Numbered from the stretch's first letter, positions 9,904-21,970 are shown. The stretch is DNA of 64,000 nucleotides from Candidatus Neomarinimicrobiota bacterium (GCA_021734025.1 JAIPJS010000009.1:62001-126000); one strand, 5' to 3'. The notes: generated from the letters alone by a model not told the origin. Program-made: numbers and translations.

Positions 9904-10754
9904 GGCCGGGCTCCCTTGATGTATTTCAGGAAATCGGAATTCGGTGATAAAAAGATCACGGTGCTGTCATCGATGGCTTTTTTATAGGCGTCCATCGTCC
10001 GGGTGAACTCGAAAAACTCCGGCGACTGGCCAAAGGCATCCGCGTAAATCCGGATGGCTTCGGCATCCCCTTCGCCACGGATCTGCTCGGCTTTTCGACG
10101 CGCTTCCGCCAGTATCACTGTCTTCTCACGATCTGTCTGGGAGCGGATAATCGTCGACTGTTCTTCACCTTCGGAGCGATACCGGTTCGCCTGCCGCTTC
10201 CGCTCGGCGCGCATCCGGTTAAAGACCGCCTGCTCGTTCTCTTCCGGGAGGTCGGCCCGCTTGATGCGTACGTCGATGACCTCAATCCCGTATTCGTGGG
10301 ATTTCCGGTTGGCCGCGTCTGCCACGTCTTTCATGATCTTTTCCCGGGCGTCGGTGACAATTTCATTCAGATCGTGCTTTCCCATCTGCTCACGCAGCTC
10401 GGAATAGATCAATTCATCCAGTCTGGCCTGTGCTGCCGCCTCCGTGCGAACCGTCTGAAGAAACACTAACGGTTCCACGATCTTCCAGTTGGCGTAATTA
10501 TCGATGATCAGGCTCTTTTTATCTTTGGTAATCACCTCACTTGGTGATACATCGTATTGTAACAGCCGATCTTCAAACTTTAATGCTTCCTGAAACGGCG
10601 GGGGCATTTTCATGTGTAGGCCGGGCTCCTGCACCACCCGCACCGGCTTGCCAAACTGCAAAACAACCACCTGATTTTTTTCGTCCACCGTATACAGGGA
10701 CATCAGTACTAAAATTCCAGCAATTGCGAGAACTATCCATTTAATATGTTTCAT
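9900..10754 (-). CDS. hflC: HflC, stomatin-family membrane protease modulator
   Basis: 284 residues. One N-terminal membrane helix (about 5-22), then an SPFH/band-7 domain ([22 protein letters not shown]) and a long Ala/Glu/Arg-rich helix ([20 protein letters not shown]) typical of HflC. With HflK it forms a membrane cage that in E. coli holds and modulates the FtsH protease. The C-terminal [13 protein letters not shown] matches the usual HflC ending. It overlaps both neighbours by four bases. Sitting directly upstream of HslVU puts two proteolysis systems in one transcript. Confidence 0.93.
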   Translation of the reverse strand: MKHIKWIVLAIAGILVLMSLYTVDEKNQVVVLQFGKPVRVVQEPGLHMKMPPPFQEALKFEDRLLQYDVSPSEVITKDKKSLIIDNYANWKIVEPLVFLQTVRTEAAAQARLDELIYSELREQMGKHDLNEIVTDAREKIMKDVADAANRKSHEYGIEVIDVRIKRADLPEENEQAVFNRMRAERKRQANRYRSEGEEQSTIIRSQTDREKTVILAEARRKAEQIRGEGDAEAIRIYADAFGQSPEFFEFTRTMDAYKKAIDDSTVIFLSPNSDFLKYIKGARP

Positions 10755-11725
10755 TGGCGGCCTCCTTTTCCATCCAGATTCAGGAGTTTGAGGACATTAT
10801 CGCCGCCCTCCGAATCGATGATATATTTTTGAATGCCCGGTAGTATTTCTTCCATAGTCTCCAGATAGAGCCGCTTTTCCGTAATTGACCGGGCTCTCCG
10901 GTATTCCCGGACCAGCTGGACAAACCTGGCCGAGTCGCCCTGGGCATTCTTGATGCGCTGTTGTTTATACCCGCGTGCCTGTTCCAGGAGTTGCTCCCCC
11001 TCGCCGCGAGCTTTCGGAATGACATCGTTGCGATAACCTTCTGCCTGGTTGATGATCCGGTTTTTATCCTCCTTGGCGCTGGCCACATCCTTAAACGCAT
11101 CCACCACCTGTTGCGGGGGCTGGACATCCTGTAGCTGTGCCGCTACAATATGAATGCCCGCCTGATACCGGTCGAGTATCGATTGCAGCAATTGGTGCGT
11201 ACTGTCCTGAATCACGGCTTTCCCGGTGGTGAGTGCCTCGTCAATCTTTCGGGCGCCTACAACCTGCCTCAATGCAGCCTCTGCACCGGAGTGGATTGTG
11301 GTGCTCGGATTACGCACTTCAAAAAGGTAGTTCTCCGGTTCCTTTATCCTGTACTGGACAACCAGCTGCACATCCACGATGTTTTCATCACCGGTCAGCA
11401 TCAGCGATTCGTTCGGAATCTGCCGTATCCGCCCATTTCCTATACTGCGAAATCCGACTTCTATGCGCTTCACCTCGGTTACTTTCGGCGTATCGACCTG
11501 TTCAAACGGTGCCGGCAGGTGATAATGCATTCCGGACGTTGTCTGGCGGGTCATTTCACCGAACCGCCGTACCACACCGACTTCATCCGGTCCAACCACG
11601 TATATTCCGCTGGCCAACCAGAGTAAAATGACTGCCCCGATGATATACAATACAGTGTTGCCCTTGAAATTCAGGTCGGGAATTTGGAACTCTTCCCCGC
11701 CGATTATAATTCGTTTTTTCGCCAT
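10751..11725 (-). CDS. hflK: HflK, stomatin-family membrane protease modulator
   Basis: 324 residues, shorter than E. coli HflK (419) because the Gly-rich N-terminal cytoplasmic stretch is missing, as in many FCB bacteria. A membrane helix is at about 25-43, then the SPFH domain (YVVGPDEVGVVRRFGE) and a coiled-coil region (QAEGYRNDVIPKARGEGEQL). GAGGT-like Shine-Dalgarno GAGGT lies four bases before the ATG at 11725. First gene of hflK-hflC-hslV-hslU. It is expected to assemble with HflC as an FtsH-associated membrane ring. Confidence 0.93.
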   Translation of the reverse strand: MAKKRIIIGGEEFQIPDLNFKGNTVLYIIGAVILLWLASGIYVVGPDEVGVVRRFGEMTRQTTSGMHYHLPAPFEQVDTPKVTEVKRIEVGFRSIGNGRIRQIPNESLMLTGDENIVDVQLVVQYRIKEPENYLFEVRNPSTTIHSGAEAALRQVVGARKIDEALTTGKAVIQDSTHQLLQSILDRYQAGIHIVAAQLQDVQPPQQVVDAFKDVASAKEDKNRIINQAEGYRNDVIPKARGEGEQLLEQARGYKQQRIKNAQGDSARFVQLVREYRRARSITEKRLYLETMEEILPGIQKYIIDSEGGDNVLKLLNLDGKGGRQ

Positions 11726-12054
11726 TCTTACCTCAAATCATTAAGTATTATTACCACAAAATATTATTGCGATACTGTGTTCCTGGTATTGTGAAGCACT
11801 TGACTGATCATCCGTTGCTTTTATAAACATACAAAATACAGAGAGCAACATGTGCGAGAACAATTTTCCGTGTTCCCGGAGTTTTGCCGTCCCGTATGAG
11901 TTTATCTGGCTGCGCACGATATGCAAACCTATCACTTTCCGACTCTCATCCCTAATACTCTCTTCCTCATTGACTCTTCTCGCGCAAGTCAAAAAAAGAT
12001 GCCATCCCGTGTTGACGAGATGGCATTAATTTCACAGGACAATCCGAATTGTTT
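11726..12054. other. Intergenic region hflK-rpoN
   Basis: 329 bases holding the rpoN terminator (11991-12026), a 6-bp inverted repeat TTGACT/AGTCAA at 11971-11993, and presumably the hflK promoter, which I could not place. An 83-codon TTG-initiated frame (11741-11992) lacks a ribosome site and starts inside the terminator. Confidence 0.6.
11991..12026 (-). terminator. Rho-independent terminator of the rpoN operon
   Basis: Minus strand: perfect 8-bp stem ATGCCATC/GATGGCAT around a 12-base loop, followed by CTTTTTTT. It lies about 30 bases after the rpoN stop. Confidence 0.88.
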
Positions 12055-13518
12055 TTACGCATCAATCTCCCGACGTAACCGTGCCACCGGTATATTCTGT
12101 TGTTCTCGGTATTTCGCTACAGTCCGTCGGGCGATAGTGTAACCGTCTTCCCGCAGTTTCTTCGCGATCTTGCTGTCACTGAGTGGCTTCTGTTTGTCTT
12201 CTTCCGCAACGATATCTTTAATCCGATCCTTAATAACCCGATTCGAGACTTCGCCATCCTCCGTTTTGATGCTCTCGGTAAAGAAATATTTTAACTCGTA
12301 TACACCGCGATCGGTCTGGACGTATTTTCCATTGGTCACCCGGCTGATTGTGGAGATATCCATATCCACATCTTCGGCAATATCCTTGAGAATCATCGGT
12401 TTCAAATGTTCTTTCCCTTTATCAAAGAAGTCATACTGACGCTGAACAATGGCCCGCATCACCCGCAGCATTGTGGTTCGGCGCTGGTGGATACTATTGA
12501 TAAACCAACGGGCCGAATCGATCTTCTTTTTCAGGAAATTTTTAGTCTCCTTGTCCCCGGATTTTTTTCCTTTTTGGTAGAGAGTGAGATAATAATTGCT
12601 CAGTTGCAATTTCGGTATATTGCCGTCATTCAGGCTAATCACAAATTCATCATCGATCCGCTCCACAATCAGATCGGGCACAATATAATTGGTCTCTGGA
12701 TCCAGCAAGGCCTCACCGGGTTTCGGATTCAGCCGCTCGATTACGTTCTGTGCCAGCACCAGATCATCCTTGGTATAATCAGTTTTCTGCTCGATTTTGG
12801 AGAAGCGCTTGTTCGCAAAATCGTCAAAATGGTTCTTCACGATATCGAAGGCAATCTCCGCATCCGGAGTTTCCTCCAGCTTATCTTCCAGTTGGATCTC
12901 CAGGCACTCCCGCAGGTTGCGACTCCCGATGCCCACCGGTTCAAGATGCTGTACCTCCCGCAGGACTTCCTCGACTTTGTCCACAGTAGTACTGGTATTA
13001 GCCGCTATGACTTCCATGTCAGTGGAGAGATATCCCACATCGTCGATGTTGTAAATAATCTGCTCGGCAATTTCCCGCTCGAGATCGTCGAACTGAAGCA
13101 AATTCACCTGTTCCAGAAGATGGTCCGTGAGCGACAACCGCTGCGGATTGGGGATATCCGGATGATCCTTTCGACCGCTGTATTGCGAATACTGCGGTTC
13201 GAATCCGTCCGGGTCATTCAGAATTTCGTCCCAGTCAATCTCCTCGGCTTCCAGATCGCCATCTTCATCATCGGCGGCGAGTTCCTGTTCCCCGACGTCC
13301 CCTTCCAGGGCTTCTTCCGTCTCGGAATTCTCCTCAGCTGGTTCTTCGGTCACGTCATCGTCTATTTCCAGTACCGGATTTAACTCCACTTCGGTTTTTA
13401 TTTTCTGCTCCAGGGCGATAATTGGCAACTGGAGCAGCGAGGACAAGAGAATCTGCTGCGGTGACAGCGTCTGCCGGAGCTCCAATCCCTGATGTTGTGT
13501 TTGGCGTAAATCAATCAA
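12055..13518 (-). CDS. rpoN: RNA polymerase sigma-54 factor
   Basis: 487 residues. Region I is the Gln/Leu-rich N-terminus ([20 protein letters not shown]) contacted by AAA+ activators; an acidic region II follows (about 60-105); the core-binding domain and helix-turn-helix are in the middle and C-terminal parts; and the RpoN box [11 protein letters not shown] is near the end and reads the -24 element. The gene overlaps lptB by eight bases, an arrangement (lptB-rpoN) shared with many Proteobacteria. No activator with the sigma-54 AAA+ domain and no convincing -24/-12 promoter was seen in this window. Confidence 0.96.
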   Translation of the reverse strand: MIDLRQTQHQGLELRQTLSPQQILLSSLLQLPIIALEQKIKTEVELNPVLEIDDDVTEEPAEENSETEEALEGDVGEQELAADDEDGDLEAEEIDWDEILNDPDGFEPQYSQYSGRKDHPDIPNPQRLSLTDHLLEQVNLLQFDDLEREIAEQIIYNIDDVGYLSTDMEVIAANTSTTVDKVEEVLREVQHLEPVGIGSRNLRECLEIQLEDKLEETPDAEIAFDIVKNHFDDFANKRFSKIEQKTDYTKDDLVLAQNVIERLNPKPGEALLDPETNYIVPDLIVERIDDEFVISLNDGNIPKLQLSNYYLTLYQKGKKSGDKETKNFLKKKIDSARWFINSIHQRRTTMLRVMRAIVQRQYDFFDKGKEHLKPMILKDIAEDVDMDISTISRVTNGKYVQTDRGVYELKYFFTESIKTEDGEVSNRVIKDRIKDIVAEEDKQKPLSDSKIAKKLREDGYTIARRTVAKYREQQNIPVARLRREIDA

Positions 13519-14239
13519 GACGAAATTTTCTCCCTAGATAAAGTTGACGCGCCTCCTCATCATTTGCAAGATAATCCGACGATCCTGTCTTTAAAATTTT
13601 CCCCTCGAACATCAGATATGCCCGGTCAGTAATCGAGAGCGTCTCCCGCACATTATGATCCGTAATTAGCACTCCGATACCTCGTTCTTTTAATTCCCGG
13701 ACGATATTCTGAATATCTTCCACCGCGATGGGATCAACCCCCGCGAATGGTTCATCTAAAAGTAAAAAACTCGGGTTTGAAACCAAAGCTCGAGTTATTT
13801 CGGTTCGTCGGCGTTCTCCGCCCGACAGGGAACTGGCTGTATTCTTCCGGAGATGCTTTATTTTCAAATCGTCCAACAGATCTTCCAGGCGTTCCTTCTG
13901 CTGTTTCTTTGTGAGATCCATCATTTCCAACACGAGCATGATATTCTCTTCCACTGTCAGCTTCCGGAACACCGAAGCTTCCTGGGAAAGATATCCGATG
14001 CCACGCCGAGCCCGCTTGTACATCGGTAGTTTTGTAATATTTTCGCCGTCCAGCATAACTTTTCCATCATTCGGGGAGATCATGCCTGTGATCATATAGA
14101 AAGTCGTTGTTTTTCCGGCGCCATTCGGCCCCAGCAATCCAACGATTTCTCCGCGGTTCACCTCCAATGACACGTCGTCCACCACGGTTCGCCGACCGTA
14201 TATTTTCTTTAAATTTTTCCCCCGTAAAACTTCAGCCAT
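13511..14239 (-). CDS. lptB: LptB, ATPase of the LPS export ABC transporter
   Basis: 242 residues, standard length. It hydrolyses ATP at the inner membrane to drive LPS extraction by LptFG. Walker [10 protein letters not shown] at 37-45, signature LSGGERRR near 140, Walker [14 protein letters not shown] near 160, and the H-switch [10 protein letters not shown]. It follows lptC by three bases and overlaps rpoN. lptF and lptG are not in the window. Confidence 0.95.
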   Translation of the reverse strand: MAEVLRGKNLKKIYGRRTVVDDVSLEVNRGEIVGLLGPNGAGKTTTFYMITGMISPNDGKVMLDGENITKLPMYKRARRGIGYLSQEASVFRKLTVEENIMLVLEMMDLTKKQQKERLEDLLDDLKIKHLRKNTASSLSGGERRRTEITRALVSNPSFLLLDEPFAGVDPIAVEDIQNIVRELKERGIGVLITDHNVRETLSITDRAYLMFEGKILKTGSSDYLANDEEARQLYLGRKFRLD

Positions 14240-14242
14240 ACC

Positions 14243-14785
14243 TTATTGCTCAAACTCCCGCCTGGTGACGCCCCGCGGATTCAGTATCCTCCACTCGGTT
14301 AAATCATTATTGGATTCAAACCCCACACCGTGCAATGTATCGGTTTCTGTGGTTAAAGTCACGGTCGTATCGGACGTAATTGTCTCTGTTCCCGGATTAT
14401 AAGCAAGCCGCTCCGTATACAGGGTAACGCCACTGTCCGATTCCACTACCACATCACGAAACGCACGCATAATGTTTTTCTCCCGGAAAACGATGGCACT
14501 ATCGGCCCACATCGTTGAAGTATGCGAGTTATCCCGGTAAAAGTCAGCCTTCACTTTTTCGTTCAGGATAGTCTTATCTTCGTCGGCATACTGGGCCAGA
14601 TGTCCGGCATGGACGACTGCATTCCGGACACCAAGCTTGGTGAGATAAATTTCTGAATTCCAACTTTCCTGAGTCGGGCGATTAGCTGTCGTTCCATCTC
14701 TTGAATCCACTTCAGGATCACTACAACCGATTAAAAAACTCCCAACCAAAATTCCAATGATGATAAATCGGCCCAGCTCCATCAC
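14243..14785 (-). CDS. lptC: LptC-like LPS transport lipoprotein
   Basis: About 180 residues. Start either GTG at 14785, abutting the kdsD stop, or ATG at 14782. The N-terminus ends in a lipobox (FLIGC), whereas E. coli LptC keeps a membrane helix; FCB-type LptC proteins are often lipoproteins. The rest is a beta-jellyroll-type repeat pattern (EKNIMRAFRDVVVESDSG, LYTERLAYNPGTETI) typical of LptC and OstA-like modules. It bridges LptFG and LptA in the periplasm. Position between kdsD and lptB is the classical one. Confidence 0.85.
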   Translation of the reverse strand: MMELGRFIIIGILVGSFLIGCSDPEVDSRDGTTANRPTQESWNSEIYLTKLGVRNAVVHAGHLAQYADEDKTILNEKVKADFYRDNSHTSTMWADSAIVFREKNIMRAFRDVVVESDSGVTLYTERLAYNPGTETITSDTTVTLTTETDTLHGVGFESNNDLTEWRILNPRGVTRREFEQ

Positions 14786-15762
14786 TATGCAATCCCGGAC
14801 CTCAGGATATCATGGATGTGGATAATGCCAATCGGATCGCCTTCAGGTTGACTTTTGAATACAAAGAGTTGGGTAATGGAAAACTCTTCCATCACGTGTA
14901 GCGCCTTTTGTGCCAGGGCATCTCTGGTGATCCATTTCGGTTTCTCGGTCATAATGTCAACAACGTCCCGATCCAGGATATTGTTCCCCCGTTCCAATCC
15001 CCGGCGGAGATCTCCATCAGTAATAACTCCGATTAAAGTGGAATTTTCATCCAGAACTCCGGTAACGCCTAAACCCTTCGATGTGATTTCAAAGAGCGCC
15101 TCCCGCATGGTCACTTCGTCGGAAACCAGCGGAATCGCTGAGCCGGTATGCATTAAATCGTTTACAGTCAGCAACAGTTTATTGCCCAGGGATCCACCGG
15201 GGTGCAACATGGCGTAATCATCCTCATCGAAACCACGCTTCTCAAGAAGTGCAATGGCCAGTGCATCGCCCATAGCCAGCATGGCGGTGGTGCTTGCAGT
15301 TGGTGCGAGCCCCAATGGACACGCTTCCTCCGGCACGCTCGTGTCCAGGACGTAATCGGCTCGGTTTCCCAGCGTGGAGTCCGGATGCCCGGTTATAGCA
15401 ACCAGAACAATACCCAACCGCTGGAACGACGGCAGTAGTTTGACAAGTTCGTCGGTCTCTCCACTATGAGAAAGAGCGATAACCACGTCTTCTCTGGTAA
15501 TCATCCCCAGGTCGCCATGGATACCCTCCGCCGCATGGAGATAGATAGATGGTGTGCCGGTACTTGCCAAGGTAGACGCGAGTTTTCTGGCGATAACGCC
15601 TGACTTCCCCATACCCGTAACAATCACCCGCCCCCTGGTATCGAACAGCTGCTCCACAACCGCCACGAACTTCTCGTCCAGGCGTTCCAGCAGATCATTG
15701 AGTGCATTCCGCTCAATCTCGATGACCATCCGGCCGTTTTTCAGTATTTCATTTTTAGACAT
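14785..15762 (-). CDS. kdsD: Arabinose-5-phosphate isomerase
   Basis: 325 residues. Converts ribulose 5-phosphate to arabinose 5-phosphate, the first step to Kdo. An N-terminal SIS sugar-isomerase domain (VIVTGMGKSGVIARKLAST; ALSHSGETDELVKLLP) spans about 35-175, and a pair of CBS domains fills 205-325 (DLMHTGSAIPLV, GVITDGDLRRG). Length and domain order match KdsD/KpsF. It would normally be followed upstream by kdsC; here the 461-bp GxxExxY cassette lies between them. Confidence 0.95.
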   Translation of the reverse strand: MSKNEILKNGRMVIEIERNALNDLLERLDEKFVAVVEQLFDTRGRVIVTGMGKSGVIARKLASTLASTGTPSIYLHAAEGIHGDLGMITREDVVIALSHSGETDELVKLLPSFQRLGIVLVAITGHPDSTLGNRADYVLDTSVPEEACPLGLAPTASTTAMLAMGDALAIALLEKRGFDEDDYAMLHPGGSLGNKLLLTVNDLMHTGSAIPLVSDEVTMREALFEITSKGLGVTGVLDENSTLIGVITDGDLRRGLERGNNILDRDVVDIMTEKPKWITRDALAQKALHVMEEFSITQLFVFKSQPEGDPIGIIHIHDILRSGIA

Positions 15763-15773
15763 GTATTATCCTC

Positions 15774-16234
15774 AACCGCAAAGACGCGGAGGCGCAAAGT
15801 TAAAAATTATTAACAAACCGTTTAAATCCATCCTTAATTTTAGCAACATAAAAATTCACCAGAAAACCGAGTCTTTTCTCAGCTAATTTCAAATACGACA
15901 AAATTTGGGCTTCGTGTACGGGTAAAATCGATTCAACAGTTTTTAATTCAATAATGATTCTTTCTTCAACCAAAAGATCTATGCGCAATTTCTCTGATAG
16001 GGTGACATTCTTATATCTGAGTGGGACGGCAACCTCCAACTCAGATTTTAGTTCTCTCTGTTTCAACTCATGATCAAGGCATTTCGCATACACCGACTCA
16101 AGCAATCCCAGCCCCATTGTTTTATGGACTTCAAAACTAGCATCTAAAATATCTTTCGAAATTTCGTTCAGCCTCTGTTTTGAGAATTCCATTATATTTT
16201 TTTCTTTTCTTTGCGCCTTCGCGACTTAGCGGTT
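15774..16234. mobile_element. GxxExxY cassette with 26-bp terminal inverted repeats
   Basis: Left end AACCGCAAAGACGCGGAGG... (15774-15799) and right end (16209-16234, read in reverse AACCGCTAAGTCGCGAAGG...) match at 23 of 26 positions. The enclosed DNA is a single GxxExxY gene whose stop codon abuts the left repeat. GxxExxY genes are known to sit in such CGCAAAGACGC-flanked units and in rRNA intervening sequences. The cassette interrupts the kdsC-kdsD series. There is no transposase, so mobility would need help in trans. No target duplication could be assigned by eye. Confidence 0.75.
15800..16192 (-). CDS. GxxExxY family protein
   Basis: 130 residues. The family is named from GLLESVY (residues 28-34), visible here after FEVHKTMGLG. 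Downstream RIDLLVEERIIIELKTVE fits the D-(hydrophobic)-E-x-K arrangement of a PD-(D/E)xK nuclease-like fold (PDDEXK_3), but no activity has been established for the family. There is no clear ribosome site: the region before ATG 16192 is A-rich. Same strand as the surrounding operon, so it may be read through from kdsC. Base composition is more AT-rich than its neighbours, in line with a foreign insert. Confidence 0.88.
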   Translation of the reverse strand: MEFSKQRLNEISKDILDASFEVHKTMGLGLLESVYAKCLDHELKQRELKSELEVAVPLRYKNVTLSEKLRIDLLVEERIIIELKTVESILPVHEAQILSYLKLAEKRLGFLVNFYVAKIKDGFKRFVNNF

Positions 16235-16241
16235 CATTTTA

Positions 16242-16802
16242 TTATCCATCTTCACCCTCCATGTACACCTTCCGCTCCATTTCGTCTAACGCTTGTTGCA
16301 GTTCGCCCCGGGCATCCAAGATCAATTCAATAACTTCGGTGACAGCCCCATCGCCTCCATGAGTTTCCAGCGTATAATCGGCCACCTTCTTCACGGCATC
16401 TCTGGCATTCGGGACCGCAAAAGCTAAACCGACCTCTCTCATCACTGGGATATCCACGTAATCGTCACCGATGTAAGCGGTTTGGGATTTTTCCACGCCG
16501 AACTGTTCCAGAATTGCTTTGAGTGCCACATTTTTATTCAGATACCCTTGATATACGTGATCTCCAATACCGAGTTCTTCCGCGCGTATTGTGGTGGCAT
16601 CCGAATGTCGGCCACTCAGCAATGCAATTGCCAGGGAAGTGTGCCTGGCCAGAGCAACTCCCATCCCGTCGCTAACGCTGAACCGCTTTAGTTCACCGGA
16701 ACTGCCGACATAGATAGAACCGTCGGTAAACACACCATCAACATCCGAGACCAAAAGTTTGATTTTCGCCGCTTTCTCCAATACGGAATTCGGAACGCTC
16801 AC
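16242..16802 (-). CDS. kdsC: Kdo-8-phosphate phosphatase
   Basis: 186 residues from the GTG at 16802, chosen because GGAGG lies four bases before it and GTGA overlaps the kdsA stop; a longer frame from 16880 would overlap kdsA by 82 bases. HAD-family phosphatase without a cap: DVDGVFTDG gives the nucleophile Asp20 and Asp22, LLSGR is motif II, and GDDYVDIPVM is motif IV. It removes phosphate from Kdo 8-phosphate and works as a tetramer. The last 25 residues (ELQQALDEMERKVYMEGEDG) form an extra helical tail. Confidence 0.93.
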   Translation of the reverse strand: MSVPNSVLEKAAKIKLLVSDVDGVFTDGSIYVGSSGELKRFSVSDGMGVALARHTSLAIALLSGRHSDATTIRAEELGIGDHVYQGYLNKNVALKAILEQFGVEKSQTAYIGDDYVDIPVMREVGLAFAVPNARDAVKKVADYTLETHGGDGAVTEVIELILDARGELQQALDEMERKVYMEGEDG

Positions 16803-17629
16803 AACTCCTCCAGTTGTTGGGTCACTTCGTAAATTGCCTGTAATTGTTGAATCAGCGCTCTTGCCTTCTGTAGCGGCCACTGAGTTGTCGAGTCGCTCAG
16901 AGCATTTTCCACATCATTATGTATTTCCATAAAAATAGCATTGACTCCCGCTGCAATAGCCGCTCTTGCCAGTGCCGGGATATGCTCCCGCATGCCACCT
17001 GTAGATTTTCCAAGTCCGCCTGGCAGTTGCGCCGAATGGGTGGCATCAAACACCACTGGATAGCCGAACTCCTGCATAATTGGTATGGACCGCATATCTG
17101 AGACCAGGTTATTGTACCCAAAACTCGCACCACGTTCCGTCAGGAGAATCTTTTCATTCCCCACCGAGGTAATTTTGCTGATGACCTGTTTCATATCCCA
17201 CGGAGCCAGAAACTGCCCCTTTTTCACGTTGACGACCCGTTCGCTTTCAGCAATTTCCAGGATCAAATCCGTCTGCCGACAGAGGAAAGCGGGAACTTGT
17301 ATTACGTCGGCGACTTCACCGATTATTTCCACCTGCCATGGCTCGTGAACATCGGTGAGAATAGGCAGACCGAACTCGCGTTTTACCTCCGCCAAAATTT
17401 CGGCGCCTTCTTCCACTCCAGGCCCCCGGTATGACTCAATGGAAGACCGGTTCGCCTTATCGTACGAGACCTTAAATACGATCGGAGCACCGGTTTCCTC
17501 TGATAGTTCCTTAATGTCTTCCGCCATTTGCATTGTATGATCGCGACTCTCAATGACGCACGGGCCGGCAAAAAATGCCAGAGGAGTTCCTTCTCCGATT
17601 TTGATCGAATCTATGGTGACTGTTTTCAT
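16799..17629 (-). CDS. kdsA: 3-deoxy-D-manno-octulosonate 8-phosphate synthase
   Basis: 276 residues. Condenses phosphoenolpyruvate and arabinose 5-phosphate to Kdo 8-phosphate in the cytoplasm. Diagnostic stretches: FFAGPCVIESRDHTMQMAE, FKVSYDKANRSS, TDVHEPWQ, IQVPAFLCRQTDL and FDATHSAQLPGG. The Cys in AGPCVIE occurs in both metal-dependent and metal-independent forms, so the class was not decided from it. It shares an operon with pyrG (upstream, 29-base gap) and kdsC (4-base overlap). Confidence 0.95.
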   Translation of the reverse strand: MKTVTIDSIKIGEGTPLAFFAGPCVIESRDHTMQMAEDIKELSEETGAPIVFKVSYDKANRSSIESYRGPGVEEGAEILAEVKREFGLPILTDVHEPWQVEIIGEVADVIQVPAFLCRQTDLILEIAESERVVNVKKGQFLAPWDMKQVISKITSVGNEKILLTERGASFGYNNLVSDMRSIPIMQEFGYPVVFDATHSAQLPGGLGKSTGGMREHIPALARAAIAAGVNAIFMEIHNDVENALSDSTTQWPLQKARALIQQLQAIYEVTQQLEEL

Positions 17630-17658
17630 ATGCTATTCAGTTTTCAGGATTGCGGTTA

Positions 17659-20081
<2,423 letters not shown>

Positions 20082-20195
20082 CGTGCTCTCAGCATCTTTG
20101 GTAAAATCGGGGAAATTTCAGAGGGTAATTCGCCGTTGGGATGTTGTAGAGAAAAATGAGGAGTGGTGAGTTGGAGTTTACCCTCGCGGATCATG

Positions 20196-20480
20196 CTATA
20201 TCACTTTAGGGACGACAAAAAATTCACCGTCCGATTTGGGCGCGTTTTCCAGCGCTTTATCCTGGGAAAGAGATTCCCGGGATTCATCCTCCCGGAAAGC
20301 ATTGGTTACATCCATCACATGGGAGAGTGGTTCAACCTCGCTGGTATCCAGTTCTTCCAGTTTTTCAATATAGTCCAAAATATCGCCGAGCTGTCTGGTA
20401 TAGGCCGATTTTTCATCATCGGTCAAACGCAATTTTGCCAATGTAGCAATATGTTCAACTTGCTCCAGCGAAATGCTCAC
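20196..20480 (-). CDS. gatC: Aspartyl/glutamyl-tRNA amidotransferase subunit C
   Basis: 94 residues from a GTG start; GAGAGG lies about eight bases upstream. Reads as GatC throughout: LEQVEHIATLAKLRLTDDE, then LGDILDYIEKLEELDTS and PLSHVMDVTNAFREDE. GatC wraps around GatA and GatB and stabilises the enzyme that converts Glu-tRNA(Gln) to Gln-tRNA(Gln). No gatA or gatB is in the window, so the subunits are encoded apart, as in many FCB bacteria. Confidence 0.93.
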   Translation of the reverse strand: MSISLEQVEHIATLAKLRLTDDEKSAYTRQLGDILDYIEKLEELDTSEVEPLSHVMDVTNAFREDESRESLSQDKALENAPKSDGEFFVVPKVI

Positions 20481-20592
20481 AATCAGGTCCTCTCTGGATT
20501 GGTAGCCTTACGATTTCAGTGCAAATATAGGACGAGTCGGTTTGAGAATCAATCCCGTTGTATCGATGAAAATCTTTGATACTAAAAGTACA

Positions 20593-21900
20593 CTATTTTA
20601 CAAGGATTATTTTCCGGGTAGTTTGGTAATTTGCCGCTTCAAACCTGACAAAATAAATGCCGGACGAGAGTTGGGCCCCATCAAAAGTAAAATGGCGTGT
20701 TTCGTTTGTACCGTTTATCTGCGCTGCATGGATTACTTCCCCCCGTATGCTCGTGACCGAAATTTGAACCGGACTATCGCCGGGAAGGTGGTAATCAATG
20801 GTTGTGACAGGATTGAACGGATTGGGGTAGGCCGCAGAAATATAAAAGTCTGTCGGAAAGATCGGCTTCTCCTCCCGGGTAGCTGTCGTGGTACTTATTA
20901 CTCCGGCACCGGCATACTTCATCACAGTGGATTTCACATTCTCAACCGAATCCAGCACTGCCCTATACTCGTATGGCGGAACATAATCGGTGGTCGAGGT
21001 AGTTGGCTGACTGCCCTCGCAGTTTACAAAGAGATTGTCCGAGAGGTTCCAGTAGCCGGTGGAATCACTGTACCAATATCCGATCGGGTTGAGCATGTTC
21101 TCGAAATAGTTCTTTTCGATGACTAAGTCGGCGCCCTGCCTGGCATTGATACCGGTCTCGATATTCCGGCTGTAATAGTTATTAAAAATATGTCCATGGC
21201 CGAACCTGTAGGCCGGCAGTCGGGAGTTACACGTATCAATCCAGTTGTGGTGGTAGTTGAGACGCCGATTGTAAACGTCGTCATCTGAACTGCCGACCAA
21301 GCTTGTTTTATAACTATGATGGAGATAGTTCCACGAGATGGTAATGTAATCGCAATCCCGCTTGGCATCGAGCAAGCCGTCGTAATAATCTTTGTCATGA
21401 TCCAGATCGTTATAGAGCGTACAATGATCGACCCAGATATGATCGGCCGGCCCCTCGATGCTGACGCAATCCCCTTCTCCCTCAGAGACGTGATGGATGG
21501 TCAGATTCCTGATGATGATGTTGCTGGCCTTCCAAATTTTAATTCCGATGCCGTCGAAAATTCCGCTGGAATCCTGACCGATAATAGAGAGATCCGAAAG
21601 GTCCTTCACGCTGATTTTGGACTCCTCGGTATTGTCCTGGGATATCGTTCCATTTACAATAATATTAAGGCCATCCGGGTATTCGCCATCCTGCTTCTCG
21701 CCTATAACTTCCTCAATCTCATACCCGGTGGATGCTGTGACTATTTCACCGCCTTGCCCGCCTGTGGTTCCGCCATCGAGAGTGGCGAACCCCACTAAAG
21801 CAAATTTTTCTTCAATGTGAATTTCCTGTCCCGTTAATGGATGGGTAAGCATCCCAATTAAACCGAATAGTAGCAGTAATTTCCTGGGTAAAGATTTCAT
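20593..21900 (-). CDS. Secreted pectate lyase, PL1-like, with sorting tail
   Basis: 435 residues. Signal peptide (about 1-24), then a right-handed parallel beta-helix. Family stretches: NIIIRNLTIHHVSEGEGDCV, HIWVDHCTLYNDLDHDKDYY, LDAKRDCDYITISWNYLHHS and CNSRLPAYRFG, the last holding the RxPxxR pattern with the catalytic Arg. The Asp-rich loop fits Ca binding. It should cleave polygalacturonate by beta-elimination outside the cell. After about residue 345 a linker leads to a YPNPFNP-type sorting domain (SIRGEVIHAAQ), as in the large secreted protein at 2.5 kb. GGAG lies five bases before ATG. It stands alone between terminators, with no other pectin genes nearby. Confidence 0.9.
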   Translation of the reverse strand: MKSLPRKLLLLFGLIGMLTHPLTGQEIHIEEKFALVGFATLDGGTTGGQGGEIVTASTGYEIEEVIGEKQDGEYPDGLNIIVNGTISQDNTEESKISVKDLSDLSIIGQDSSGIFDGIGIKIWKASNIIIRNLTIHHVSEGEGDCVSIEGPADHIWVDHCTLYNDLDHDKDYYDGLLDAKRDCDYITISWNYLHHSYKTSLVGSSDDDVYNRRLNYHHNWIDTCNSRLPAYRFGHGHIFNNYYSRNIETGINARQGADLVIEKNYFENMLNPIGYWYSDSTGYWNLSDNLFVNCEGSQPTTSTTDYVPPYEYRAVLDSVENVKSTVMKYAGAGVISTTTATREEKPIFPTDFYISAAYPNPFNPVTTIDYHLPGDSPVQISVTSIRGEVIHAAQINGTNETRHFTFDGAQLSSGIYFVRFEAANYQTTRKIILVK

Positions 21901-21970
21901 GGATTCTCCGGGCGGAAGAAGTTAGATCAATCGGGAGTTAAATGGTATGCGAAAAACGGTCACAACATAA

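Noticed and set aside
11741-11992. 83-codon frame between hflK and rpoN
   Set aside because: TTG start inside the rpoN terminator, no ribosome site and no recognisable composition.
16803-16880. N-terminal extension of KdsC
   Set aside because: It overlaps kdsA by 82 bases, whereas GTG 16802 has a good ribosome site and a 4-base overlap.
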